43,909 nt of DNA from an uncultured Lachnospiraceae bacterium (GCA_947577185.1 CANPUE010000018.1:1-43909); one strand, 5' to 3'. Counted from the stretch's first letter, positions 1 through 9,204 are shown. Notes: generated by a model not told the origin, from the letters alone. A program made the numbers and translations.

Positions 1-450
1 CACATGGAAGAAGCACCTCTTGATAAGACCATTGCTCAGGCGATCAGTACCGTATGGGCGAAAGCGGACAAAAAAAATATCCAGTTGTCGGCGGACTGCG
101 CGCCATCGGTTACTGTGCAGCATGACCCTAAGTGGACAGCGGAGGCCCTGGGCAATATCCTGGACAACGGGGTAAAATACACCCCGGAAGGCGGCAGCAT
201 TTCTGTGTCTGTCCGCCCGTGGCAATTCTATACGCGAATTGATATTTCCGATACCGGTATTGGCATCCATGAGGAGCATTATCACGATGTTTTTCAGCGT
301 TTTTATCGGGCGCAGGAAACAGCTGCCGAAGAAGGCGTTGGTCTGGGTCTGTATCTTGCCAACGGAATCATTACGCGGCAGAAAGGGTATATCAGCGTAA
401 AATCAAATTACGGAGACGGCACCACCTTTTCTGTCTATTTGCTGAGCTGA
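1..450 (+). CDS. Sensor histidine kinase, C-terminal fragment (5' end outside window)
   Basis: Only the catalytic ATP-binding (HATPase_c) domain of a membrane two-component kinase is present; reading is open from base 1, so the true start lies upstream. The N box (GNILDNGVKYTPEGG), G1 box (DISDTGIGI) and G2 box (GVGLGLYLANGII) are all intact and the protein ends normally with FSVYLLS. The gene lies 42 bases ahead of an ABC-ATPase and an FtsX permease, the usual arrangement for kinases that partner Bce/Vra-type peptide-sensing ABC transporters and switch on transporter expression in response to antimicrobial peptides. That role is inferred from context; the sensor part and the response regulator are outside the window. 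Confidence 0.93.
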   Translation, partial: HMEEAPLDKTIAQAISTVWAKADKKNIQLSADCAPSVTVQHDPKWTAEALGNILDNGVKYTPEGGSISVSVRPWQFYTRIDISDTGIGIHEEHYHDVFQRFYRAQETAAEEGVGLGLYLANGIITRQKGYISVKSNYGDGTTFSVYLLS

Positions 451-492
451 GCAAATAGCGTGTACGAAAAAGGGAGAGGGAAGTATGAAACT

Positions 493-1158
493 ATGGAAAT
501 CGTAACTGTACATCAATTAAAGAAATACTTTGGAAAGGGAGAGGCACAAGTCAAAGCCCTGGATGGTATCGACCTTTCTATTGAGAAAGGTAAGTTTACA
601 GCCATTATTGGTGCATCCGGCTCCGGCAAAACCACTTTATTGAACATGATCGGCGGGCTGGATACTCCTGATGAGGGGGAAGTAATCGTAGATGGTGTAA
701 GTCTGTCCGGTTTGAAGGAAAAAGAGCTGGCTGTGTTTCGCCGCGGCAAAGTAGGCTTTGTGTATCAGAATTTTAATCTGGTTCCAACACTGACCGTAAA
801 AGAAAACATTCTGTTCTCACTCAGTCTGGCTGGCAGTACGCCGGATCAGCGTTTCTTCGCGGATGTCATACAGCAGCTTCGGCTGGAGGACCGGCTGAAT
901 GCCTACCCCCACGAGCTATCCGGCGGCGGGCAGCAGCGGGTAGCTATCGCCAGGGCACTGATTGCTAAGCCAGCCATTCTTCTTGCCGATGAACCTACTG
1001 GAAATCTGGATGTGAAAAGTGGACAAAATGTGTTAGGTCTTTTGAAAATGTCCGTAGAGACCTATCACCAGACACTCATTATGATCACACACAACCTTGA
1101 GATCGCACAGATGGCTGACCGTGTGCTGCGCATGGAAGATGGCCGCCTGAAGGCGTAA
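493..1158 (+). CDS. ABC transporter ATP-binding protein (MacB/Bce-type), module 1
   Basis: A 221-residue cytoplasmic ATPase that should power the FtsX-type permease encoded 10 bases downstream. Walker A is GASGSGKT (about residues 40-47), Walker B is [12 protein letters not shown], and the H-loop is MITHN. The signature reads LSGGGQQR where family members usually have LSGGQQQR, a Gln-to-Gly change beside the signature; it probably does not abolish function. I place the start at ATG 493, about 13 bases after GGGAGAGGG; an in-frame GTG at 460 would add 11 residues of poor quality, and the ATG at 485 is out of frame. It is highly similar to the ATPase at 3870, which suggests tandem duplication of the whole module. 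Confidence 0.93.
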   Translation: MEIVTVHQLKKYFGKGEAQVKALDGIDLSIEKGKFTAIIGASGSGKTTLLNMIGGLDTPDEGEVIVDGVSLSGLKEKELAVFRRGKVGFVYQNFNLVPTLTVKENILFSLSLAGSTPDQRFFADVIQQLRLEDRLNAYPHELSGGGQQRVAIARALIAKPAILLADEPTGNLDVKSGQNVLGLLKMSVETYHQTLIMITHNLEIAQMADRVLRMEDGRLKA

Positions 1159-1168
1159 GGAGGCTGAC

Positions 1169-3706
1169 ATGCTTGCAAATAACAACCTGAAAATATGTCA
1201 CACACTTGCGTGGCGAGATTTCAAATTTCATAAAGCAAAAAATTTACTGCTGGCCTTTGCGGTGGTTTTGATTACAGGATTGTATGCCTTCACTTTTCTT
1301 CTGGGCAGCTCAGTAGAAAATGCGTATCTGCTTAATTATGAGTACCGATACGGCTCCACCAGTCACATCCTCTACCATGGATTGACCGCACATCAGGCAG
1401 ATAAATTAGCGCAGCATCCCAATGTAAAAAGCACGGTCCGGATCAGCGCTTTGGGTCAGCTCTCTGATGAGATGATGGGGGTTCGCAGTGTTAAGCTGGC
1501 GGTAACCGATCAGGACTATGCCGAGAGCATCCTCTCTGTTCCTACAACGGGGCGTTTGCCAGAGAAAGCGGGAGAAATCGCTCTGGATGAATTTACCATG
1601 GACTCTCTGGGGGTTCTTCATGAACTGGGTGCTCCGGTGTCTGTTCAGTGGACAGATAGTAAGGGAGGACAGCACAGTACTGATTTTACCCTCTGCGGAT
1701 GGTGGGCAAGCCCCACAAACTTCACAGAAGCCTGTGCCTGGGTGACAGCGGAGTGTGCTGCCGGACTTCTGACCGGATACCCGGATACGGCATCCGTCAC
1801 GATGGGGGTCGATCTCCATCAGCCAAAGGAATTGGAGCAGCAGGCGCAGCAGATCATGACAGATCAGGGCGTCAATCAGGTTACTTACACGACCAATCTG
1901 GCCTATAACGAAGCCAGAAGGGAAATGGCAAGTAAGGAGGCAACACCGTTCTACATTCCTGCATTGGTGGTGCTTTTGTGTGGTTTTTTGATGATTTACA
2001 GTATCATTCATGTGGCATTGGATCAGGATACCCGCTTTTTTGCGGGTCTGAAAACTTTGGGCATGACACCGCGGCAGATCCGATGGTTTCTGTTGGAAAA
2101 GGCCGCGCTGCTCTCTCTTTTTGGCCTGGTCCCCGGCTGGCTGATGGGATTTGGCATCCAATATTTGGTTACACCGCGGATCGTGATTGGCATGGAGCAA
2201 AACCCGGCAATCTACTTCCTGTCCTGGGAGCCGTTCGCGCTGGCAGCACTCAGTACCTTTGGAACAGTTTTACTGGCGTATTTTCTGCCTGCTGTTCGGA
2301 CAGGTGCAATGATGCCAACACAGATGCTGCGGAATTTGGATGAATGGGTGCCGAAAGGGCGGAGGCGCAGCAGTACAGGGAAAGTCAGCATTCTTCGTCT
2401 GGCCCTTCGCTCCCTGTGGAGAAATAAAGGGCGTACACTTCTTTCATTGCTGTCTTTGCTGTTTGCCCTTCTGCTGCTCTGCTCTACCTGGATTCATTAC
2501 ACCAGCTACGACGAAGGACTGTACTTAAACGGGATGTCTCCGTGGGACTACACCATCGAGGATGGCTCTGCGGCTTCCACCGTACAGCGGTATAACCCCA
2601 ATAACCGGGCTATCACGGAACAGATTGTCAGCGATCTGCGTGAACGCAGTGAAGTTTTGGAAGTAAGCGTCCTGAAATCTAAGGAAGTGGAGCTGACGGC
2701 TTCTGACGAGCTGCGCCAGCGAATCGTGGACTTTTACAATGAACCTTATGATGAAACCATGACCCGCAGAGAAAGTCAGGCTGCCTATCCCGATTGGTGT
2801 GCCGGTTTGGACTGCCTGGAACAGACGGGCAGCTATTACGGCATAGTGATTGCGTTGGAGGACGCCTACCTACGGTATGTACTGGATAACTGTCCAGTCA
2901 CCAGCGGTGATTTTGATGCAGAACAGTTTGCTGATGGGCGGTATGTTGTGGCCGCAGGCGCTTATGTGGAGGGCGTGTCCTCGCCTGCCGCCGGAGAAAC
3001 TGTGGAGCTGGGGGGAGAGCAGCTTGCCGTGCTGGCTTCTGTTATGGGGGATACCTCATTTTTAAGTGGAAGCAACAGTCCGGAGTCCAGCTTTCATCTG
3101 ATTTATTTTGTACCATTGTCCTTATTTGATCAGCTGTTCCCTGATGAGGGGATCCGTCAGATGGCAGTCAACATTGACCATGGCGGACAGGAGGAATTTG
3201 AACACTATCTTGGTTCGTATAAGCGGGGGCTGAATCGCGGGATTGGTGTCTGGATGCGCAGCGATTATCAAGAAGCTTTCCAAAACGCCAGGTTGAATAA
3301 ATGCCTGCCGAAGATGATCGTCGGGATCGTGTTGATGACCATTGGTCTGCTGAACTTTGCCAATATGTTGGTTACAAAGACGATGGTCCGAAAAAAAGAA
3401 TTTGCGGTCTATCAGAGTCTTGGTATGACAAGCAGACAGCTGCAATGGCTTTTGCTGACAGAGGGCTTGCTTCATGCGGCTCTTTTGACAGTAATTTTGC
3501 TGCCAGTGACCTTCTTTGTGACCTGGTTTGGGATGCCGGCAGTTTTTTCACAGCTTAACACTTGGTGTATGACCTATCATTATACGCTGGCTCCCCTATG
3601 GGCAGCCTTGCCGCTCATGCTGTTACTGGCAGTGGCAGTACCCCTGATGTGCTGTCGGTTTATTGAGAAAGGAAGCATTACAGAGCGTTTGCGGATCATA
3701 GTGTGA
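1169..3706 (+). CDS. FtsX-domain ABC permease, module 1 (845 aa)
   Basis: A large integral membrane protein with one N-terminal membrane helix (about residues 25-46), a big extracytoplasmic domain, three helices forming the first FtsX unit (about 262-372), another helix near 420-440, a second extracytoplasmic domain, and a final three-helix FtsX unit (about 722-838). This double-FtsX plan is typical of mechanotransmission-type transporters for antimicrobial peptides or lipids rather than classical pumps. Near each FtsX unit is the characteristic cytoplasmic stretch with LGMTPRQIRW and LGMTSRQLQW. It is cotranscribed with the ATPase at 493. A terminator follows at 3741. The substrate cannot be told from sequence; peptide-antibiotic response is inferred from the upstream histidine kinase. 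Confidence 0.92.
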   Translation: MLANNNLKICHTLAWRDFKFHKAKNLLLAFAVVLITGLYAFTFLLGSSVENAYLLNYEYRYGSTSHILYHGLTAHQADKLAQHPNVKSTVRISALGQLSDEMMGVRSVKLAVTDQDYAESILSVPTTGRLPEKAGEIALDEFTMDSLGVLHELGAPVSVQWTDSKGGQHSTDFTLCGWWASPTNFTEACAWVTAECAAGLLTGYPDTASVTMGVDLHQPKELEQQAQQIMTDQGVNQVTYTTNLAYNEARREMASKEATPFYIPALVVLLCGFLMIYSIIHVALDQDTRFFAGLKTLGMTPRQIRWFLLEKAALLSLFGLVPGWLMGFGIQYLVTPRIVIGMEQNPAIYFLSWEPFALAALSTFGTVLLAYFLPAVRTGAMMPTQMLRNLDEWVPKGRRRSSTGKVSILRLALRSLWRNKGRTLLSLLSLLFALLLLCSTWIHYTSYDEGLYLNGMSPWDYTIEDGSAASTVQRYNPNNRAITEQIVSDLRERSEVLEVSVLKSKEVELTASDELRQRIVDFYNEPYDETMTRRESQAAYPDWCAGLDCLEQTGSYYGIVIALEDAYLRYVLDNCPVTSGDFDAEQFADGRYVVAAGAYVEGVSSPAAGETVELGGEQLAVLASVMGDTSFLSGSNSPESSFHLIYFVPLSLFDQLFPDEGIRQMAVNIDHGGQEEFEHYLGSYKRGLNRGIGVWMRSDYQEAFQNARLNKCLPKMIVGIVLMTIGLLNFANMLVTKTMVRKKEFAVYQSLGMTSRQLQWLLLTEGLLHAALLTVILLPVTFFVTWFGMPAVFSQLNTWCMTYHYTLAPLWAALPLMLLLAVAVPLMCCRFIEKGSITERLRIIV

Positions 3707-3740
3707 GAAGTACTACGCATTTCTCATTCAGATTTGAGTC

Positions 3741-3759
3741 GCGGCAAAGCCGCTTTTTT
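3741..3759 (+). terminator. Intrinsic terminator after ABC module 1
   Basis: A perfect 5-bp stem GCGGC/GCCGC with a 3-base AAA loop is followed at once by six T residues. It separates the first ABC module from the second, so the second module needs its own promoter. Confidence 0.75.
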
Positions 3760-3766
3760 GTTTAAA

Positions 3767-3821
3767 AGGTACAAAACTGTATCTTTGTTGTACCTTCCCT
3801 GTGACATTGGACTGGTAAAAT
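3767..3821 (+). promoter_or_regulatory. Operator-like inverted repeat and -10 box before ABC module 2
   Basis: A perfect inverted repeat, AGGTACAA (3767-3774) and TTGTACCT (3788-3795), has arms 21 bp apart centre to centre, about two helical turns. A good -10 hexamer TAAAAT lies at 3816-3821, but the base positions where a -35 belongs (about 3792-3798) do not match the consensus and touch the right arm. This is the layout of an activator-dependent promoter. Binding by the response regulator that pairs with the kinase at 1-450 is inferred, not shown. Confidence 0.55.
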
Positions 3822-3869
3822 GTAGTCAGAAAAGGGAAACGGATTCCCTGTTACAAGGAGGAAGTACTT

Positions 3870-4541
3870 ATGGAAGCAATTTTGAAGGCTGTAGGTCTTA
3901 AAAAATATTATGGTAAGGGTGAAGCGCTGGTCAAGGCATTGGATGGTATGGATCTGGAGATCGAGCGTGGTAAGTTTACTGCGATCATTGGCACCTCCGG
4001 ATCCGGAAAATCTACGCTGCTGAATATGCTGGGCGGACTGGATACCCCCAGCGAGGGCAGTATTCAAATTGGAAATACTGAACTGGCAAAGCTGAATAGC
4101 GAACAGGCTACCATTTTCCGGCGCAATCATATCGGCTTCATTTTTCAAAATTACAATCTGGTGCCGGTACTCAGTGTTTGGGAAAATATTGTTTTCCCCA
4201 TCTCTCTGGATGGCCGCAGGCCTGATGAAAAGTTTATCATGGAGATTGTTCGTCTGCTTGGTTTGGAGAAGAAGCTGGATAGTCTGCCTAACAATCTTTC
4301 CGGTGGGCAGCAGCAGAGAGTGGCGATTGCCCGTGCGCTGGCCTCTAAGCCTGCTATCATCCTGGCGGATGAACCTACCGGTAATCTGGACTCAAAAACC
4401 AGTGACGATGTGATTGGTTTGCTGAAAATGACCAGCAAAGAATTTAACCAGACAATCGTGATGATTACCCATAACCCGGAAATTGCACAGATGGCGGATC
4501 GTATTGTCCGAATTGAGGACGGCCGCATCGTGTCTCAATAA
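3870..4541 (+). CDS. ABC transporter ATP-binding protein (MacB/Bce-type), module 2
   Basis: A 223-residue ATPase with Walker A GTSGSGKST, signature [15 protein letters not shown], Walker [12 protein letters not shown] and H-loop MITHN, all canonical. The start ATG is preceded by AAGGAGG at the right distance. It sits 14 bases ahead of the second FtsX permease at 4556 and should form a complex with it at the membrane. Sequence similarity to the ATPase at 493 runs over the whole length (for example KKYYGKGEALVKALDGMDLE against [20 protein letters not shown]), so the two modules look like paralogues from a local duplication that has since diverged. Confidence 0.94.
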   Translation: MEAILKAVGLKKYYGKGEALVKALDGMDLEIERGKFTAIIGTSGSGKSTLLNMLGGLDTPSEGSIQIGNTELAKLNSEQATIFRRNHIGFIFQNYNLVPVLSVWENIVFPISLDGRRPDEKFIMEIVRLLGLEKKLDSLPNNLSGGQQQRVAIARALASKPAIILADEPTGNLDSKTSDDVIGLLKMTSKEFNQTIVMITHNPEIAQMADRIVRIEDGRIVSQ

Positions 4542-4555
4542 GGGAGGGATGCACG

Positions 4556-7114
4556 ATGAAAACAGAATTCAAACCAATTCAAACGCTGAATCAGCGTATT
4601 TTCAAGAAAAACAGAGGCCGGAATCTGGTGGCGATCATTGCTATCTTAATGACGACGATCATGTTCACCACCCTGTTTACTCTGGCACAGAGTATGAGCA
4701 AAAACATGGTGGAAATGACTTTCCGGCAGACTGGTTATGATGGTCAGGCATCCTTTAAGACCATCACCGCAGAGCAGTTTTCATTGATCGCGAATCACCC
4801 TGATGTTGCAGAAGCCGGAGAAAGCCTTGTTCTTGGTCTTGCACAAAACAAAAAGCTGGGTGGCAAACAGGTTGAGATCCGTTGGAGCAGTGACATCAAT
4901 GCCAGGCATTCCTTTGCTATGCCTACCACCGGAACAATGCCAACGGCAGCAGATGAGATCGCTCTGGACACACTGATCCTCGATCGCCTGGGTATTCCCC
5001 ATCAGCTGGGGGAGACTATAACGCTGGAATGGCGCAAGGATCTTGCAAAGGATGAGGTGACCACCTCCACCTTTACCCTCTGTGGTTTCTGGGAGGGCAA
5101 CGAATCTGTCTATGCCAGCATGGCCTGGGTAAGCCGGGAATTTGCGGATGAGATGATCGGTGACCATGTTGCTGACGGGAAAACAAGCATTTTAGGCCTG
5201 CATACCGCGCAAGTGATCCTGCATAGTGACCGCAATATTGAGGCCACCATGGAGAATATTTTGGCAGACACCGGACTGACGGACTTGAAATTTGGCGTGA
5301 ATCTGGCATATTCACCAGAGATGAATGCTACCGCAGCGCAGGAAAGCATTCCCATGTATTTAGGTATGGTGCTGGTGTTCCTTGCCGGCTATCTGATTAT
5401 TTATAATATCTTTCAGATCAGCGTTACTGCCGACATCCAGTTCTATGGAAAATTGAAAACACTGGGAACGACCACAAAGCAGATCAGGAAACTCATTTAT
5501 GGTCAGGCAAACCGGCTGTGTGTGATCGGTATCCCGATGGGTCTTCTCCTGGGCTGGCTGCTGGGCATGGTGCTGGTTCCTGTGTTGATGGGACAGCTGG
5601 AGAGCAATGCTGTGGTTTCCTCCAATCCTGTGATTTTCCTTGGCTCTGCCCTTTTTACATGGTTGACGGTCACGATTTCCTGCCTCCGTCCGGCAAGGCT
5701 GGCTGGTAAGGTTTCTCCGATCGAAGCTCTGCGGATGAGTGATGCCGCCGCCACAGGCAAAAAGAAAAGCAAACGCACCCGGAATGGAGCTTCCATTACC
5801 GGTATGGCCTGGGCGAATCTGGGGCGGAACAAAAAACGGACAGTGACAGTCATCTGCTCTCTGACCCTGGGGTTGATTTTGCTCAGCTGTTTCTACGCTA
5901 AAAATGCTGCTTTTGATATGGAGAAATACCTGTTTGAGCTGACGATCAGTGACTTTCAGCTGGATGATGGCAGCAGTGCAGACTATATAGGCGGATATGA
6001 CCCTCATGGTTTTACCCTGAATGCTGAACTGGTGGAGTCCGTAGAAGGATTGGCTGGTTTGGAAGCGATTGGTCATCAATATTCTCATCAATTTGAACTG
6101 ACGCTGGATGATGAGACTGTGCAAAATATCGACGCCTTCTATACACAGGAAATGTTGGACGATTGGGCAACTTACGATCCGTCTGGTCCTGATCAGATAA
6201 AAAACGCCATGGAAACCCGTGATGCGATCGGTGTACTGTATGGAATGGACGGTATCCCCCTGGATGCAATTACGCATGAGAGGTATTTGCTGTCCGGCGG
6301 CTATGATGCAGAAAAATTTGCCAGCGGCGACTATGTGTTGGCTGTCGGTCCTGCCATAGATTCCACAGACCCGGAGAGAAATGCTGCATTACCTGTTCCC
6401 ACTGTTGGAAGCAGTATTGCGCTTGAAAATCGTACCTATACGGTAATGGCTGTTGTATATCCGCTGCAGGCTGTGGACGAAGGAGCTTATGAAGGCGGTG
6501 TACAAAATCAGTACTGTATGAGCTTTATTATTCCTGCTTCGGCATTCCGGCAGCAGTGGCCGGAGAATACGCTGCGGAGACTGTTCTTCAATGTGGATGA
6601 TGAACATATTCCCGCAGCACAAGAGATGCTGGATGCGTATACCAGGACTACTGACACCAGTCTGCCAGTGACATCCCGCAAAACCATGACGGAGCAGTAT
6701 GAGGCAGAAACACGGGCGTCGGCAGTCATGGGAAATACCATCAGCGTGATCATTGCTCTGGTGGGTGTGCTTAACTTTATCAATTCTATGGTTACGGCCA
6801 TTGTTTCCCGAAAAAAAGAGTTTGCCATGATTCAGTCCGTGGGCATGACCAAGCGCCAGTTGCGGAAGATGCTGATTTGTGAGGGACTGGATTACGCAGC
6901 GATTACGCTGATCGTTTCTTATATTGTCAGCACTCTGGCCGTTGGGATCGGTGTTCGTGCCATGACAGCTAATGAGTTCAGCACTTTCCACTTTACTCTG
7001 ATGCCGCTGATGATTTGTACCCCTGTCCTCCTGGCTTTTGCGGTTCTTATCCCGTTTCTCTGTTTCAGGAATTTAGAAAAGCAGAGCATTGTTGAGCGAT
7101 TGAGAACAGAATAA
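4556..7114 (+). CDS. FtsX-domain ABC permease, module 2 (852 aa)
   Basis: Paralogue of the permease at 1169 with the same plan: N-terminal helix (about residues 22-45), extracytoplasmic domain, first FtsX unit (about 268-385), central helix (about 428-447), second extracytoplasmic domain, and C-terminal FtsX unit (about 732-850). Conserved cytoplasmic motifs LGTTTKQIRK and VGMTKRQLRK precede helices. Both proteins end in a similar ERLR tail. It is translated from ATG 4556 after GGGAGGG, in an operon with the ATPase at 3870. The likely job is sensing or export of a peptide or lipophilic toxin; this is a family inference and no substrate can be named. Confidence 0.92.
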   Translation: MKTEFKPIQTLNQRIFKKNRGRNLVAIIAILMTTIMFTTLFTLAQSMSKNMVEMTFRQTGYDGQASFKTITAEQFSLIANHPDVAEAGESLVLGLAQNKKLGGKQVEIRWSSDINARHSFAMPTTGTMPTAADEIALDTLILDRLGIPHQLGETITLEWRKDLAKDEVTTSTFTLCGFWEGNESVYASMAWVSREFADEMIGDHVADGKTSILGLHTAQVILHSDRNIEATMENILADTGLTDLKFGVNLAYSPEMNATAAQESIPMYLGMVLVFLAGYLIIYNIFQISVTADIQFYGKLKTLGTTTKQIRKLIYGQANRLCVIGIPMGLLLGWLLGMVLVPVLMGQLESNAVVSSNPVIFLGSALFTWLTVTISCLRPARLAGKVSPIEALRMSDAAATGKKKSKRTRNGASITGMAWANLGRNKKRTVTVICSLTLGLILLSCFYAKNAAFDMEKYLFELTISDFQLDDGSSADYIGGYDPHGFTLNAELVESVEGLAGLEAIGHQYSHQFELTLDDETVQNIDAFYTQEMLDDWATYDPSGPDQIKNAMETRDAIGVLYGMDGIPLDAITHERYLLSGGYDAEKFASGDYVLAVGPAIDSTDPERNAALPVPTVGSSIALENRTYTVMAVVYPLQAVDEGAYEGGVQNQYCMSFIIPASAFRQQWPENTLRRLFFNVDDEHIPAAQEMLDAYTRTTDTSLPVTSRKTMTEQYEAETRASAVMGNTISVIIALVGVLNFINSMVTAIVSRKKEFAMIQSVGMTKRQLRKMLICEGLDYAAITLIVSYIVSTLAVGIGVRAMTANEFSTFHFTLMPLMICTPVLLAFAVLIPFLCFRNLEKQSIVERLRTE

Positions 7115-7324
7115 ATAGAACTCAAGCCGCCGTGTCTTTTTATTTCGTAAAGAAGGGCAGCATGAGACGGTTGTTTACAGCGCGGATGCCATGGAGATTG
7201 TGCGGAAGGCGGAGTCCGTTTAGGAATGAAAAATCTGCTTAGAAGAGCGGAAGAGGTTCTTCTGACGGCCTGGGAATTGTGGTATGATTGGAAATGAAAC
7301 AGGGAAAGCAGGAGGAGGAAAGGC

Positions 7325-7657
7325 ATGAGTATAGTTATAAATATTTATTATAGCGGGACGGGCGGGAATGCGCGGAAATTTGCGGAAGAAATGGAGAGCA
7401 GCGGGACTGCAGCAGAAATCCGTAAGGAAGAGGGGAATCTGCGGTATGAGTATTTCATTCCCATGGCAGACCCGGAGACAGTGCTGTTGATTGACTGCTG
7501 GGAAGATCAGGAGGCGATTGACCGGCACCATGCTTCTCCGATGATGGAGAAGATTGCGGAGCTTCGGGTGAAGTATGATCTGCATATGAGGGTGGAGCGG
7601 TATGTGTCTGATGAGGGCGGGATACCGGAGGCGGACAGCCGTTTTGTTAAGGAGTAG
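7325..7657 (+). CDS. ABM-domain (antibiotic biosynthesis monooxygenase/YgiN-like) protein
   Basis: A 110-residue single-domain protein of the dimeric alpha/beta-barrel family. The pattern is a first strand (IVINIYYSGTGG), a helix (ARKFAEEMESSG), a middle strand region (YEYFIPMADPETVLLIDCWE) and a helix starting at EAIDRHHASPMMEKIAELRVKYDL, the classic ABM arrangement. Relatives include quinol monooxygenases and enzymes of unknown substrate acting without cofactor; the reaction here is not determinable. The start has a strong AGGAGGAAAGGC ribosome site. It stands alone between the FtsX module and the orphan ATPase, with no obvious partner. Confidence 0.8.
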   Translation: MSIVINIYYSGTGGNARKFAEEMESSGTAAEIRKEEGNLRYEYFIPMADPETVLLIDCWEDQEAIDRHHASPMMEKIAELRVKYDLHMRVERYVSDEGGIPEADSRFVKE

Positions 7658-7764
7658 AAAGGGATGCCCGGCGCGCATAGCCAGTGCCTTTCCAGGCCTG
7701 CACCGTGCGGATTATCACCTCGCTGTATCCTTCACCAAGTACAGAGTTGAGAATCGTTCTGAAC

Positions 7765-7831
7765 TTCTTACGTTTTTGTTAGAACTTTGTAAGAAAATTT
7801 GATACAAACGAAACTGTTCTTATCCTACAAT
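7765..7831 (+). promoter_or_regulatory. Inverted repeat and -10 box ahead of orphan ATPase
   Basis: TTCTTAC (7765-7771) and GTAAGAA (7789-7795) form a perfect 7-bp inverted repeat with centres 24 bp apart. A -10 hexamer TACAAT lies at 7826-7831 with no good -35 at 17 bp. This resembles response-regulator operators in front of Bce-type ABC genes. No two-component genes are adjacent, so the cognate regulator would have to act from elsewhere. Confidence 0.45.
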
Positions 7832-7851
7832 AGAGATAAGAGGTGATAACA

Positions 7852-8592
7852 ATGAAAGAAATTTTGAAACTGGATCATATCCAGAAATACTACGGAAATG
7901 GCGGGAATGTTACAAAGGCAATTCAGGATATCAGTTTTTTCGTTCAGGAAGGAGAATTTGTAGGGATCATGGGAGCATCCGGTTCCGGCAAGACGACCCT
8001 GCTCAACTGCATTTCCACCATTGATACGGTCAGCGCGGGACATATCTATCTGGATGGAACTGATGTAACGGAAATCAATGAAAAGCAGATTGCCCGGTTT
8101 CGACGGGAAAATCTTGGATTTGTGTTCCAGGATTTTAATCTGCTGGATACTCTGACAATCTCGGAAAACATTGCCCTGGCACTGACCATCAACAAGGTTT
8201 CCACAGGCGAGATTGACGGCCGGGTGCGGGAAATGGCCGTGAAGCTGAATATCACGGATATTCTGGATAAATACCCCTACCAGGTGTCCGGCGGACAGAA
8301 GCAGCGGTGCGCCTGCGCCAGAGCCATTATCAACCAGCCTAAGCTGATTTTGGCGGACGAACCCACCGGTGCATTAGACAGTCACTCGTCTCAGATGCTG
8401 CTGTCTACGATACAGAGTATCAATGAAGAGCTCGGAGCTACAATCCTGATGGTGACACATGACGCTTTTTCGGCAAGCTATGCCAGTCGTATTCTCTTTT
8501 TGAGGGATGGGGCAATCTTCACGGAAATTCTCAAAGGCAGCGATTCACGCAGGACTTTCTTTGAAAAAATATTGGATGTTCTTGCCATTTAA
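7852..8592 (+). CDS. Orphan BceA-type ABC ATPase
   Basis: A 246-residue ATPase of the antimicrobial-peptide (BceA/VraD) group: Walker [11 protein letters not shown]-loop FVFQDFN, signature VSGGQKQR followed by CACARAI, Walker B LILADEPTGALD, H-loop VTHDAFSASYASR, and the family-specific tail SRRTFFEKILDVL. The start ATG 7852 follows AGAGGTG at six bases; an in-frame GTG at 7843 lies inside that site. In this family a ~650-residue BceB permease normally follows directly. Here only 141 noncoding bases follow, then a convergent acetyltransferase. The tail also stops soon after the DVL motif, slightly short for the family. It is probably a remnant of a decayed module, or an ATPase serving a permease elsewhere. 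Confidence 0.9.
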   Translation: MKEILKLDHIQKYYGNGGNVTKAIQDISFFVQEGEFVGIMGASGSGKTTLLNCISTIDTVSAGHIYLDGTDVTEINEKQIARFRRENLGFVFQDFNLLDTLTISENIALALTINKVSTGEIDGRVREMAVKLNITDILDKYPYQVSGGQKQRCACARAIINQPKLILADEPTGALDSHSSQMLLSTIQSINEELGATILMVTHDAFSASYASRILFLRDGAIFTEILKGSDSRRTFFEKILDVLAI

Positions 8593-8638
8593 GGGGAACT
8601 ACACACAGACCGGGAAACGGGCTGTTTACAACAAACAA

Positions 8639-8680
8639 AGGCTGAGTATCAGGCACCGGGAAGTGCGTGACATTCAGCCT
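8639..8680. terminator. Hairpin between convergent genes
   Basis: AGGCTGA (8639-8645) pairs with TCAGCCT (8674-8680), and inside it GCAC pairs with GTGC. There is no clear T tract, so termination is a guess from its position between two convergent genes. Confidence 0.3.
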
Positions 8681-8733
8681 GTATGGAGCGTTCTATATGA
8701 TCTCTCCCTGTCTGTTTCATAAGCGGGAATTTG

Positions 8734-9180
8734 TTACTGTATCATTAATGATAGTTCTATTTCATCTTCGTACACTGCTCCGGTTTCTGTAAAACCTCTG
8801 TTTTTATACATAGTCAGTGCCTGGGTATTATCTTTGTTACAGGTTAAGGCCACCCGGTCTGAAGAGCCAAAAGGTTTCGTTTTGATATAATCAAGCACCT
8901 GATCCAATGCAGCTTTGCCGCAGCCCTTTCTCTGATTCGATTCATCAATCATCATATGCCATATATCATATTCAGGGATATCATAATCATAAATCACCAT
9001 AACATAGCCAACCATAGTGTCACCTTCATATATCCCAAAAGGCTGGCATTGCTCTCTGTAGACATAAGCCTGTGCGAGACTGCGGATCGGATGTGAAACG
9101 AAACGTTCCTGCTCAGGTGAGAGTTTTAGATGAAATGCTTCAATAAAGTTTTCTTCTGTAATTTTTCTAAGATGGATCAT
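8734..9180 (-). CDS. GNAT-family N-acetyltransferase
   Basis: A 148-residue acetyltransferase resembling polyamine/diamine acetyltransferases of the PaiA/BltD kind. The acetyl-CoA loop is in NQRKGCGKAAL (Q-x-x-G-x-G), preceded by the beta-4 strand IWHMMIDE and followed by the conserved NTQALTMYKNRGFTETG motif typical of GNAT C-termini. The start is the ATG at 9180 because GGAGG lies five bases upstream; the upstream in-frame ATG at 9192 would overlap that site. It lies 24 bases downstream of the FMN-lipoprotein on the same strand, so it is probably the last gene of the chemoreceptor operon. The substrate is not known. Confidence 0.87.
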   Translation of the reverse strand: MIHLRKITEENFIEAFHLKLSPEQERFVSHPIRSLAQAYVYREQCQPFGIYEGDTMVGYVMVIYDYDIPEYDIWHMMIDESNQRKGCGKAALDQVLDYIKTKPFGSSDRVALTCNKDNTQALTMYKNRGFTETGAVYEDEIELSLMIQ

Positions 9181-9204
9181 AAATTCCTCCATAAATTGTC
9201 CTGC

